Origin: Pseudonocardia sp. SCN 73-27
Lineage (GTDB): Bacteria > Actinomycetota > Actinomycetes > Mycobacteriales > Pseudonocardiaceae
Reading direction: 5' to 3'
NCBI GenBank assembly: GCA_001725415.1
Contig: MEGH01000039.1
Span: forward strand, 41,556-105,555
DNA length: 64,000 nt
In this document: positions 16,584-24,162 of the stretch, piece by piece
Layout: each line of letters begins with the position of its first letter
Position numbering within the stretch: the stretch's first letter is position 1
Translations under genes and position numbers: made by a program
Notes under the pieces: model-generated
The model's input: the letters and a program-made list of their open reading frames with translations, nothing else
Told to the model about the DNA's origin: nothing
Databases searched by the model: none

Positions 16584-17393
16584 TCAGCCGCGCGGGCGGA
16601 TCGACGCGCGCTCGTACAGCCGGCGCGACCACAGGTAGCCCGCGCCCGCGATCACGACGCACCAGCCGACCGCCACCACGCCCGTCGTGCCCACCGGGGT
16701 CCCCGACAGCAGGGCCCGCAGCGTCTCGATCACCGGGGTGAACGGCTGGTACTCGGCGAACCAGCGCAGCAGCGTCGGCATCGAGTCGGTGGGCACGAAA
16801 CCGCTGCTCAGGAACGGCAGCAGCATCAGGATCATCGGGGTGTTGCTGGCGGTCTCGACGCTCTTCGCCTTCAGCCCCAGCGCCACGGCAAGCCAGATCA
16901 TCGCGAGCCCCGCCAGGACCAGGAGCCCGATCGCGCCGAGCCAGCCGCCGACGCCGGCGCCGGGCCGGAACCCCACCGCCAGCGCCACCGCGGTCACAGA
17001 GACGAGTCCCACGAACACCTGGATCAGGCTGCCGATCACATGCCCGGTCAGTACCGACGCCCGGGAGATCGACATCGTCCGGAACCGGGCGACGATGCCC
17101 TCGGTCATGTCCATCGCGATCGAGATCGCCGTGCCCTGCACCGCGCCTGCGATCGTCATCAGCAGGATGCCGGGGACGACGTAGTTGGCGTACGCCGCGC
17201 GCCCGGTCAGGCCGGCCGCCGGGCCGCCCAGGCCCGACCCCAGCGTCCCGCCGAAGACGAACACGAACAGCAGCAGGAACACCACCGGCAGCCCGACGAG
17301 CATGACCGTCAGCGACGGATAGCGGAGCATGCGGCGGACGTTGCGGCGCAACATGGTGCGCGAGTCGCGCAGCGGGTAGGTCATGGTCGTCAT
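16584..17393 (-). CDS. ABC-2 type transporter permease (DrrB-like)
   Basis: A 269-residue membrane protein with about six hydrophobic segments and the ABC-2 pattern (EGIVARFRTMSISRASVLTG; SSGFVPTDSMPTLLRWFAEYQP). It pairs with the preceding ATPase gene, overlapped by ATGA at 17390-17393, to form a DrrAB-type exporter. Such exporters move hydrophobic drugs or lipids outward. The cargo cannot be inferred. Confidence 0.88.
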   Translation of the reverse strand: MTTMTYPLRDSRTMLRRNVRRMLRYPSLTVMLVGLPVVFLLLFVFVFGGTLGSGLGGPAAGLTGRAAYANYVVPGILLMTIAGAVQGTAISIAMDMTEGIVARFRTMSISRASVLTGHVIGSLIQVFVGLVSVTAVALAVGFRPGAGVGGWLGAIGLLVLAGLAMIWLAVALGLKAKSVETASNTPMILMLLPFLSSGFVPTDSMPTLLRWFAEYQPFTPVIETLRALLSGTPVGTTGVVAVGWCVVIAGAGYLWSRRLYERASIRPRG

Positions 17394-18361
17394 CGGACGG
17401 CCTCCTTCGCCGGGGCATCGGTCGCCGCGCGGGGGCGGCCGGTCAGGGACAGGAACACGTCGTCGAGGTCGGGGCTGTGCACGGTCAGCTCGTCGGGCTG
17501 CACCCGGACAGCGTCGAGCCCGTCGAGCACTGCGCGCAGGGAGCCGACGCCACCGTCGGCCGGGATCTGCAGGGTCAGCGTCTCGTCGTCACGCCGGCCT
17601 CGGGTGAACACGCCGGCCGCCGCGGTGAGCGCGACCGGGGTGGCGAACCGCACGCTGATGTGCCCGCCGGGGATCATCCGCTTCAGTTCGGCGGCGGTCC
17701 CCTCGGCGACGATCCGGCCCTGGTCGAGCAACGCGATCCGGTCGGCCAGCTCGTCGGCCTCCTCCAGGTACTGCGTGGTCAGGAAGATCGTGACGCCGCT
17801 CGCCGCGAGGTCGCGGATCGCCTCCCACATCATGCGGCGCGTCCGCGGATCGAGGCCCGTCGTCGGTTCGTCGAGGAAGATCACCTGCGGGTCGCCGATC
17901 AGTGTCATCGCCAGGTCGAGCTTGCGGCGCATCCCGCCGGAGTAGGTGGCGGGGGCGCGGTTCGCGGCGTCGACGAGGTCGAACCGTTCCAGCAGCTCCG
18001 CGGCCCGGCGCCGGCCCTCGGCGCGGTCGAGGTGCAGCAGGTCGGCCATGAGGACGAGGTTCTCCGCGCCGGTCAGCAGGTTGTCGACCGCCGAGAACTG
18101 GCCCGTCACGCCGATCGCGCGGCGTGCGGCATCGGGTTCGTCGGTCAGGTCGTGACCGGCGATCCGGACCGTGCCGCCGTCGGCGGGCAGCAGCGTCGTG
18201 AGGATGTGGACGGTCGTGGTCTTGCCGGCGCCGTTCGGCCCGAGCAGGGCGAAGATCGAACCCGCGGGGACCGTGAGGTCGATGTCGTCGAGGACGACCT
18301 CGGTCCCGAACGACTTGCGCAGCCCGATCACCCTCACGGCGTCGGAACGGTTGGTGGACAT
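17390..18361 (-). CDS. ABC transporter ATP-binding protein (DrrA-like)
   Basis: A 323-residue ATPase with Walker A GPNGAGKTTT (41-50), signature YSGGMRRKLDLA, Walker B VIFLDEPTTGLD and a C-terminal extension of about 80 residues typical of DrrA (daunorubicin-resistance) proteins. It energises the ABC-2 permease encoded next. It starts 22 nt after the DUF4097 gene, so the two are likely co-transcribed. Confidence 0.92.
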   Translation of the reverse strand: MSTNRSDAVRVIGLRKSFGTEVVLDDIDLTVPAGSIFALLGPNGAGKTTTVHILTTLLPADGGTVRIAGHDLTDEPDAARRAIGVTGQFSAVDNLLTGAENLVLMADLLHLDRAEGRRRAAELLERFDLVDAANRAPATYSGGMRRKLDLAMTLIGDPQVIFLDEPTTGLDPRTRRMMWEAIRDLAASGVTIFLTTQYLEEADELADRIALLDQGRIVAEGTAAELKRMIPGGHISVRFATPVALTAAAGVFTRGRRDDETLTLQIPADGGVGSLRAVLDGLDAVRVQPDELTVHSPDLDDVFLSLTGRPRAATDAPAKEAVR

Positions 18362-18383
18362 GGCATCTCCACTTCGGAAAGGG

Positions 18384-19232
18384 TCAGGCGCGGCGGACGA
18401 CGATGTCGCCGCTGTCGGTGTGTGCGTGGATCTCGACGGTCTCGGTGAAGCCGTCGGGGTTGTCGCGGGCGTCGAGGGAGTTGCGGACCTTCCCCGACGT
18501 GGAGCTCACGTCGAGCCACGCGGCCGTGCCGGCGCGGATGCCGACCTCGAGGACGCCCGAGGTCGTCGTCAGCTCGACGGTGCCGCGGACGACCTCGTCG
18601 ATGCGAACGCCGCCGTAGGCCGTCTTCGCCGCGACGCCGCCCTCCGCGCGGCTGATCCGCACGTCGCCGTAGAGGCCGGTGACCCGCAGGTCGCCGCCGG
18701 CGTGGCCGATGCGGGTGCCGCCGTAGTTGTTGCGGACGGTCCCCGCCGCGTCGAGCGTGCGGGCCTCGATGTCGCCGGAGCCGGTGGAGAGCTCCGCGTC
18801 GTCGAGGGCGTGCTCGACGTGGACCTCGCCGTAGGTCGTCTCCAGCGTCAGCGGGCCGCCCTCCTCGACGCGGATGTCGCCGTAGCGCGTGAACAGGCTG
18901 CACTCGCCGAGCGGGCCGTCGCAGCGGTACTCGCCCATCGAGAGCGTCGCCTTCACGTGCGACCCGGCGGGCAGCTCGATCTCGACGTTCTCGGCGGTGC
19001 TGCCGCGCAGCCAGTCGAGCGCCCAGGCGAAGCGGCGCTGCGCCGGGCCCGTGATCGCGAGCTCGCCGTCGGCGAACGTGACGCGGGTGGCGGTCTCGGC
19101 GTCATCGGAGCCGTCGTGGGTCACGGTGACCCGGGCGTCGGTGCGGTCGCTCGCAAGGATGCGGACGCTGCCGTGCGGCAGGTCGATGGTGACCCGGACC
19201 GGCCCGGTCGTGTCGAAGACGTGGGTGGTCAT
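18384..19232 (-). CDS. DUF4097-family beta-strand repeat protein
   Basis: A 282-residue protein almost entirely of short alternating repeats such as GDIRVEEGG, GEVHVEHAL, GDIEARTLD, GDVRISRAE and GVRIDEVV, each fitting one coil of a right-handed beta helix. No signal peptide or membrane segment, so it is presumably cytoplasmic. The start at 19232 lies 4 nt after the ribbon-helix-helix gene. The order RHH regulator, DUF4097, DrrA, DrrB is one I associate with many actinomycetes, but the molecular role of DUF4097 is not known to me. Confidence 0.85.
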   Translation of the reverse strand: MTTHVFDTTGPVRVTIDLPHGSVRILASDRTDARVTVTHDGSDDAETATRVTFADGELAITGPAQRRFAWALDWLRGSTAENVEIELPAGSHVKATLSMGEYRCDGPLGECSLFTRYGDIRVEEGGPLTLETTYGEVHVEHALDDAELSTGSGDIEARTLDAAGTVRNNYGGTRIGHAGGDLRVTGLYGDVRISRAEGGVAAKTAYGGVRIDEVVRGTVELTTTSGVLEVGIRAGTAAWLDVSSTSGKVRNSLDARDNPDGFTETVEIHAHTDSGDIVVRRA

Positions 19233-19236
19233 GTCG

Positions 19237-19740
19237 TCAGCCCACCCATCCGGTGAGCCGGCCGCCGTGCGCGCGCCCGGTGGTCTTGCGGTCGCTCGCC
19301 GGGTCGAGTGCCGACGTCGCGGCACGGACGAGCCACGCGTTGACCGACAGGCCTTCCTTGCCCGCGGCCTCCTCGATCCGGGCTTTCAGCGTCTCCGGCG
19401 GCCGGAAGTTGATCCGTGACGTGGCGCCATCGATGGCGTCAGGCTGGCCCACCGGCGGGGCCGGGCGCTCGTCGGTGCTCGCGGCAGCGCGACCGGTGGC
19501 CGGCGCGGAGACCACGAAGTCGGGTTCGCGGCCGCGGAGCCGCAGGTGCACCGATCCCGGCGCCAGTTCGCGGGTGATCTCGTCGGTGGCGACCGACAGC
19601 GCATCCAGCAAGGTCAGCCGGGTCGCCGACTCCAGTGCGGGCACGAGCCGCTCGGCCAGCGCCCGCATGTCGTCGCCACCGGCCTCGGCCGCCACGAGCA
19701 GCTCGCGGCGGAGGCTCTCGACGTACCCCCCGATGTCCAT
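19237..19740 (-). CDS. Ribbon-helix-helix (HicB-like) regulator
   Basis: A 167-residue protein. Residues about 115-155 (INFRPPETLKARIEEAAGKE then GLSVNAWLVRAATSAL) form an Arc/MetJ/HicB-type ribbon-helix-helix DNA-binding domain; the N-terminal 70 residues are helical. No partner toxin is next to it, so it is probably the operon's repressor and not a toxin-antitoxin member. Start taken as ATG 19740, which lies inside a triple palindrome that is probably its own operator. Confidence 0.8.
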   Translation of the reverse strand: MDIGGYVESLRRELLVAAEAGGDDMRALAERLVPALESATRLTLLDALSVATDEITRELAPGSVHLRLRGREPDFVVSAPATGRAAASTDERPAPPVGQPDAIDGATSRINFRPPETLKARIEEAAGKEGLSVNAWLVRAATSALDPASDRKTTGRAHGGRLTGWVG

Positions 19741-19769
19741 GGCGCCACTATGGCGCCAGGATGGCGCCA
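19740..19769. promoter_or_regulatory. Triple TGGCGCCA operator
   Basis: Three perfect 8-bp palindromes TGGCGCCA start at 19740, 19751 and 19762, exactly 11 bp apart, so they lie on one face of the helix. The first includes the start codon of the ribbon-helix-helix gene. Tandem short palindromes are how MetJ- and CopG-like proteins bind, so autoregulation is the natural reading. Confidence 0.7.
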
Positions 19770-19800
19770 TGCGCAAGTGGAGGGCGCAGATACTTCCGAC

Positions 19801-19929
19801 TCAGGGCCGATCGACGACCTCGAACCAGCTCTCTCCGCCGGAGTGCAGGCGCATCGCGAGGGCCCGGGGGTCGCAGCCGGCGTACTGCCGGCCGGCCGTG
19901 GAGCCCTTGAGCGGGACGGTCAGCTCCAC
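19801..19929 (-). CDS. Possible 42-residue protein coupled to the FAD monooxygenase
   Basis: A GTG at 19929 overlaps the monooxygenase stop codon and opens a 42-residue frame with a balanced, protein-like composition (for example RQYAGCDPRALAMRLH and ESWFEVVDRP). I do not recognise a family. It could be a genuine small coupled gene or the tail of a decayed one. The rest of 19770-19919 shows no other feature. Confidence 0.3.
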   Translation of the reverse strand: MELTVPLKGSTAGRQYAGCDPRALAMRLHSGGESWFEVVDRP

Positions 19930-21440
19930 GACGGCACCGCGATCCGCAACGTCGTCGCCAGGTAGTCGCGCAGCACGTCGGGGTGGGCGGAGTCGGCGAC
20001 GAGGCCGAGGTAGCCGTCGGGACGGATCAGCGCCATGCCGTCGATCGGCCAGCCGTAGGCCCGGACGAGGGCGGTGTCGGCGGTGACGACCTGGCCGAGG
20101 TCACCGAGGACCTCACGCAGCGCGGCCTCGTGCTCGGCACCGCTGACGACCAGCAGGAAGCCGGGCGTCGTCAGCAGGTCCTCGATCGCGACGGCGGTGC
20201 CCTCGGGGTCCGGGGCGTGGTTGCCGGCCTTCACGGCGGCGCGACCGTGGTGCACCGACAGGGCGCTGTCGCGGTAGTTGATCGTCAGCTCGGCCATGGT
20301 CGAGCCGACGACGTTGCGGATCGCGGGGACGTGCCCCACCAGGTACATCGCGACGTTGCGCAGGGCGGCCTGCGGGCCGGAAGCGGTGCCGACGTCGGTC
20401 AGCGTGGTCGTTGTGCGGACCACCATGGCGCCGACGGGGTGCCGCTCGTCGTTGTAGCTGTCGAGCAGCGCGGCGTCGGCCCGGCCCTGGGCGACGAGCG
20501 CGAGCTTCCACGCGAGGTTCGCGGCGTCCTGGATGCCGGTGTTCATGCCCTGCGCCCCGGCCGGGCTGTGGATGTGCGCGGCGTCGCCGGCGAGGAACAC
20601 GCGGCCGAACCGGTACTGCGGCACCTGGGCGTGGTGGACCTCGAAGTAGGTGAGCCAGCGCGGCGTGCCCATCGTGACCGCGCCGCCCATCCGGACGTCG
20701 GCCATCGCCTGCATCTCCGCGAGCGTCGGTGCGGTCTTCCCCTCGGGCGGGGTGTCGACGAGGAACATGATCCGCGCCCGGTCGCCGGCCAGCGGGAACA
20801 GCATCCCCATGCCGTCGGGGTGGGTGAACATCCGGATCGCGTCGGGCGCGTAGCTCGTCTCGACGTCGGCGTCGGCCATCGCGAAGTGCTGGCCGTGGAA
20901 GCCGCCGTCGAGCTTGGTCCCGACGAGGCGCCGCGTCGTGCTGTGCCCGCCGTCGGCACCCAGCACCCAGCCGTAGCGGACGGTCGACTCACCGTCGGCG
21001 CTGCGCAGAGTGACGTCGACACCGTCGTCGTCCTGGGTGAGCGCGGTCAGCGTGACACCCCGCTCGACGACGACGCCCAGCTCGGCGGCCCGCTCGGCCA
21101 ACACGGCCTCGGTGTCGGGCTGGGCGACGTCGAGCACGTAGGGGTGGCGGCTGGCGGTGTCGCTGAGGTCCAGCCGGTTGCGGCTGCGGCCGGTCCTGCC
21201 GTCGATGACGTCGAGCGCCGGGATCCGGCGGCCGAGAGCCTCGAGCCGGTCGAGCACCCCGAGCGACGCGAGCATCTCCAGGCTGCGGGCGTGCACGCCG
21301 ACGGCGCGCGACTCGGTCGTCGGCTGTTCCAGCGCCTCGATCACCCGGACGGCGACGCCGAGGCGGGCGAGCTGGACGGCGGCGGTCAGGCCGACCGGGC
21401 CGGCCCCCACGACCAGGACGGTGTCGGAGGTGGCGTTCAT
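19920..21440 (-). CDS. FAD-dependent aromatic monooxygenase (PheA/TfdB type)
   Basis: A 506-residue class A flavoprotein hydroxylase. It has the Rossmann loop VVGAGPVGLTAA (11-22), the DG motif LGADGGHSTTRR and the FAD-ribityl motif LAGDAAHIHSPAGAQGMN. The C-terminal thioredoxin-like domain (about 380-506) places it with phenol/resorcinol hydroxylases and polyketide or rifampicin monooxygenases. It uses NAD(P)H and O2 to hydroxylate an aromatic ring. It overlaps the upstream DUF1269-like gene by ATGA, so both are expressed from the promoter with 11-bp repeats at about 21995-22023. Confidence 0.9.
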   Translation of the reverse strand: MNATSDTVLVVGAGPVGLTAAVQLARLGVAVRVIEALEQPTTESRAVGVHARSLEMLASLGVLDRLEALGRRIPALDVIDGRTGRSRNRLDLSDTASRHPYVLDVAQPDTEAVLAERAAELGVVVERGVTLTALTQDDDGVDVTLRSADGESTVRYGWVLGADGGHSTTRRLVGTKLDGGFHGQHFAMADADVETSYAPDAIRMFTHPDGMGMLFPLAGDRARIMFLVDTPPEGKTAPTLAEMQAMADVRMGGAVTMGTPRWLTYFEVHHAQVPQYRFGRVFLAGDAAHIHSPAGAQGMNTGIQDAANLAWKLALVAQGRADAALLDSYNDERHPVGAMVVRTTTTLTDVGTASGPQAALRNVAMYLVGHVPAIRNVVGSTMAELTINYRDSALSVHHGRAAVKAGNHAPDPEGTAVAIEDLLTTPGFLLVVSGAEHEAALREVLGDLGQVVTADTALVRAYGWPIDGMALIRPDGYLGLVADSAHPDVLRDYLATTLRIAVPSWS

Positions 21441-21928
21441 CGGATGGCTCCTGTCGAGTAGGTGTCGGCGGAGAACGCGCGGGTGAGCGCGTCCTCCTCG
21501 GTGCGGGTGAGCGTGCTGACGAGCAGGTCGGCGTGCACGTCCGCGAACAGGTCGCGGACGAGGTCGAGTTCACCGGAGTCGGACAGCAGGAACAGTGCCG
21601 ACGTGCCGGCCGTGACCCGGCCGTGGACCAGCTCGAGGAACTCGTCGGAGAGGCCCACGTGTGCGAGCCCGGCCCCGGCCGTGGGTCCGCTGAGCGGGAG
21701 GAGGAACACCGTCCCGAACAGCAGGCCCCAGAACGCGCCGGACAGCGCGGCCGTCCCGGCGGCGGTCCCGACCTGGTAGGTCCGGGGCCGCACCGCGTCG
21801 GCCGCCCACGCGACGACGGCGACGTCGTCGAGGGCGAGCTGCCGCTGGTTCTGCCGGCGCTCGAGCGGCCTCAGCGCGGCTTCGGCACCGGCCTCGGTGG
21901 CGAACGTCCAGATGCTCAGCGTGGTCAT
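21437..21928 (-). CDS. DUF1269-like small membrane-associated protein
   Basis: A 163-residue protein. N-terminus like a ferredoxin-like strand-helix unit (LSIWTFATEAGAEAALRPLE), a central glycine-rich hydrophobic pair (ALSGAFWGLLFGTVFLLPLS) and a C-terminal TSALFLLSDSGELDLVRD segment, the layout of DUF1269 proteins. Function unknown. It is the first gene of the operon with the FAD monooxygenase, preceded by repeats typical of SARP binding sites. Confidence 0.7.
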   Translation of the reverse strand: MTTLSIWTFATEAGAEAALRPLERRQNQRQLALDDVAVVAWAADAVRPRTYQVGTAAGTAALSGAFWGLLFGTVFLLPLSGPTAGAGLAHVGLSDEFLELVHGRVTAGTSALFLLSDSGELDLVRDLFADVHADLLVSTLTRTEEDALTRAFSADTYSTGAIR

Positions 21929-21994
21929 GTCGGGTACTCCGGTCCCGCTGCGGGCGGTGTCTCCGTCCGTCTGCCGACAACGGTGCCCGGGGGT

Positions 21995-22023
21995 ACTCCA
22001 ACTCGGCTCCAACTCCGGTCCCA
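21995..22023 (-). promoter_or_regulatory. SARP-type direct repeats upstream of the DUF1269/monooxygenase operon
   Basis: On the minus strand GTTGGAG occurs twice, with starts 11 bp apart (complements of 22006-22012 and 21995-22001). A weaker third copy, GTGGGAC, lies 11 bp further upstream (22017-22023). Ten nt after the last repeat is CACCGT (21979-21984), a possible -10. The same spacing is seen at 24100-24129 and 26440-26457. Confidence 0.6.
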
Positions 22024-22040
22024 CGCGTTGAAATCGCTGC

Positions 22041-22589
22041 TCAGGCCAGGAACTCGGCGAGGCTGGTGCGGGCACCCTCGGGGTGGGGGCGTCGACCTGG
22101 GTGCGCCGCAACCTCGCGCGGATCGACGCGAGGTCGTCGTCCAGCGCGGCGTACCAGCCCGCCATCGTGTGCGCGTCCAGCCGCGGCTTCGCCCGGGCCA
22201 GGGTCTCGACCCATGCGTCGCGCCGCGCCGCCGGACGCTCCCCGGCCCGGTCGGCCTCGTGGTCCGGGGACGTTCTCCACCAGCTCCGCGACGGCGTCGA
22301 GGACGTGCTCGCAGTTGTCGAGGACGACGAGCATCCGCCGGGCAGAGGTGAAGCGGCGCAACGCGTCGGTGGGCTCGACCGGCCCCGCGGCGGGCAGTTC
22401 CAGTGCCGACGCGATCGTGTCGGGGACCCGTTCGGGGGTGGCGACCGTGAGGTCGACGAAGCACGACCCGCCGGGCGGTGCTTCCTCCCGGGCGCCGCCC
22501 ACCGGGCTCGCCGCACCGGCCCGTTCGACCTCGAGCGGACCGAGGTCCCGGAAACGAACGGACGGTTCGGCAGGCGTGTCCGCGGTCAT
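22041..22589 (-). pseudogene. Collapsed SARP (AfsR/BTAD) regulator gene
   Basis: Only about 0.55 kb of a gene that is normally 2-3 kb. The first residues read VRFRDLGPLEVERAG, the start of a BTAD/SARP domain. They jump directly to the NB-ARC middle (FVDLTVATPERVPDTIAS; RRMLVVLDNCEHVLDAVAEL). The P-loop and the rest of the DNA-binding domain are missing. Then a second gap and frame change lead to a C-terminal piece in another frame (DAWVETLARAKPRLDAHTMA). At least two internal deletions are needed. It cannot make a working regulator, yet three promoters nearby carry SARP-type repeats. Confidence 0.75.
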
Positions 22590-22682
22590 CGGCTCCCCTC
22601 ACACCGTGAGTGAGCTCGTCGTCACGCCTCCGAACATGAACCAGACATGACCCAGATCACAACGTATCTGCGGGGGCAGGAC

Positions 22683-24038
22683 TCACGACACCGTCGCGGG
22701 TGCCGGGATCGTGACGCCGGTCCGGAACAGGTTCCGCGGGTCCGTCGCGGCCTTCACGTCCTGCAGCCGGCCGAGCGTCTCCGCGTCGAACGCACCGCGG
22801 GCGTCGACGGCCGCGCCGTCGGGCCGGGAGGTGAAGTTGAACAACGACCGGCCACCGCTCCACGGCGACAGCCGTTCGTAGAACGCGGTCTGGACGCCGG
22901 CGGCGTCGGCGAACGCCGGGCCCGGGTAGGCCGAGGTGAACACGTTGAACGCGGCGTCTCGGTTGCCGACGGCGTCGGGGACCGCGGCCGGGCGCGCGAG
23001 GGCGCCGCCGAGGTGACGCAGCTCCAGCATGTGCGGCGTCGCCGGGCCGATCTCGTCGAGCAGCACCTCGATCGCGGCGTCGTCCCACGCCGGGAGCACC
23101 GCGCCGCCGCAGCTCACGGGCTGCGGGGTGGTCGGGTCGCCGTGGACCGTGCCGAACTCGAGGATCGGCAAGGGCCGCACGGTGTCGACGATCGGCGTCG
23201 CCACACCGCGCAGCGGGGCGATCAGCCGCTCGGCTTCCTCGGGTGAGCCCGTGCAGGTCACGCGCAGGTGCGCGACGAACCGGCCGCGCAATGGCGCCGG
23301 GACGGCGTCGATCGGCGGGAAGGACACGAAGGCCACGGACAGGCTGAGCGCATCGGGAGCGCCCGCCGTGACGCGACCGAACGCGGCCAGCAGCTCCGGG
23401 GCGCACTCTCCCGGCAGGAACAGCCCGCCGCCGTACATCGCGTCGCCGGGAACGAGGTCGAACTCCAGCTCCGTCGCGACACCGAAGCCGCTGCCACCGC
23501 CGCGGACCGCCCAGAACAGCGCGGGGTCGGAGTCGGCGGTGACGTCGCGGGCCTCGCCGTCGGGGGTGACCAACCGGACCCGGCGGACCCGGTCGGCCGC
23601 CCAGCCGTGCCGGCGGCCGAGCGGGCTCAGCCCGCCGCCCATCGTGTACGACGCCACGCCGACGTCGGGCGACGACCCGCACAGCGGGATCAACCCGGCC
23701 GGCGCGCACCGGGCGAGGACCGGCGTCCACGTCGCGCCGCCGCCGACGACCGCGGTGCGCCGCTGCGCATCCACGGCGACCCGGGCGAGCGCGCGGGTGT
23801 CGACGAGCACGCCTCCCGCGGTGCCGCCGACCGGGCCGTGGCCCGTCGTCCGGACCACGACCGGCAGGTCGCGCTCGGCGGCGAACCGCACCGCAGTGAC
23901 GACGTCGGCCTCGTCGCGGGCGGAGACCGCCACGTCGGGGGTGGGGACCGCAGACAGGTCGAAGCCGCCGCGGGCCGCGTCGTAACCCGGGGTGCCGGGG
24001 GCGAACACGGTGGGGATGGTGTCGAGGGTGGTGGACAT
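22683..24038 (-). CDS. FAD-linked oxidoreductase (berberine-bridge-enzyme/PCMH type)
   Basis: A 451-residue flavoprotein of the PCMH/BBE family. The FAD-linking histidine is H67 in RTTGHGPVGG. The second, cysteine attachment site of bicovalent members is absent (DVGVASYTMGGG), so FAD is probably bound through one covalent bond. The C-terminal ATDPRNLFRTG motif is typical. Such enzymes oxidise C-H or alcohol groups of sugars, polyketides and alkaloids with O2. Start at 24038; its promoter carries three 11-bp-spaced TTGGAG repeats. Divergent from the FUSC-like membrane protein. Confidence 0.87.
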   Translation of the reverse strand: MSTTLDTIPTVFAPGTPGYDAARGGFDLSAVPTPDVAVSARDEADVVTAVRFAAERDLPVVVRTTGHGPVGGTAGGVLVDTRALARVAVDAQRRTAVVGGGATWTPVLARCAPAGLIPLCGSSPDVGVASYTMGGGLSPLGRRHGWAADRVRRVRLVTPDGEARDVTADSDPALFWAVRGGGSGFGVATELEFDLVPGDAMYGGGLFLPGECAPELLAAFGRVTAGAPDALSLSVAFVSFPPIDAVPAPLRGRFVAHLRVTCTGSPEEAERLIAPLRGVATPIVDTVRPLPILEFGTVHGDPTTPQPVSCGGAVLPAWDDAAIEVLLDEIGPATPHMLELRHLGGALARPAAVPDAVGNRDAAFNVFTSAYPGPAFADAAGVQTAFYERLSPWSGGRSLFNFTSRPDGAAVDARGAFDAETLGRLQDVKAATDPRNLFRTGVTIPAPATVS

Positions 24039-24085
24039 GGCCGGGCTCCTGGGGGTGGGGCCGCTCGTCGGCCCGCTCGGCGACG

Positions 24086-24129
24086 ACATTCCGCGCCGCG
24101 GCTCCAAGGCGGCTCCAATCCGGCTCCAG
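24086..24129 (-). promoter_or_regulatory. SARP-type triple direct repeat upstream of the BBE-like gene
   Basis: Minus-strand CTGGAGCC, TTGGAGCC, TTGGAGCC (complements of 24122-24129, 24111-24118 and 24100-24107), exactly 11 bp apart. Ten nt after the last TTGGAG comes GAATGT (24086-24091), a possible -10 hexamer. Spacing and period fit SARP activator sites that overlap the -35 region. Confidence 0.7.
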
Positions 24130-24162
24130 CAGAATTGGAGACGGCCCTGTCACGATCCGGAC

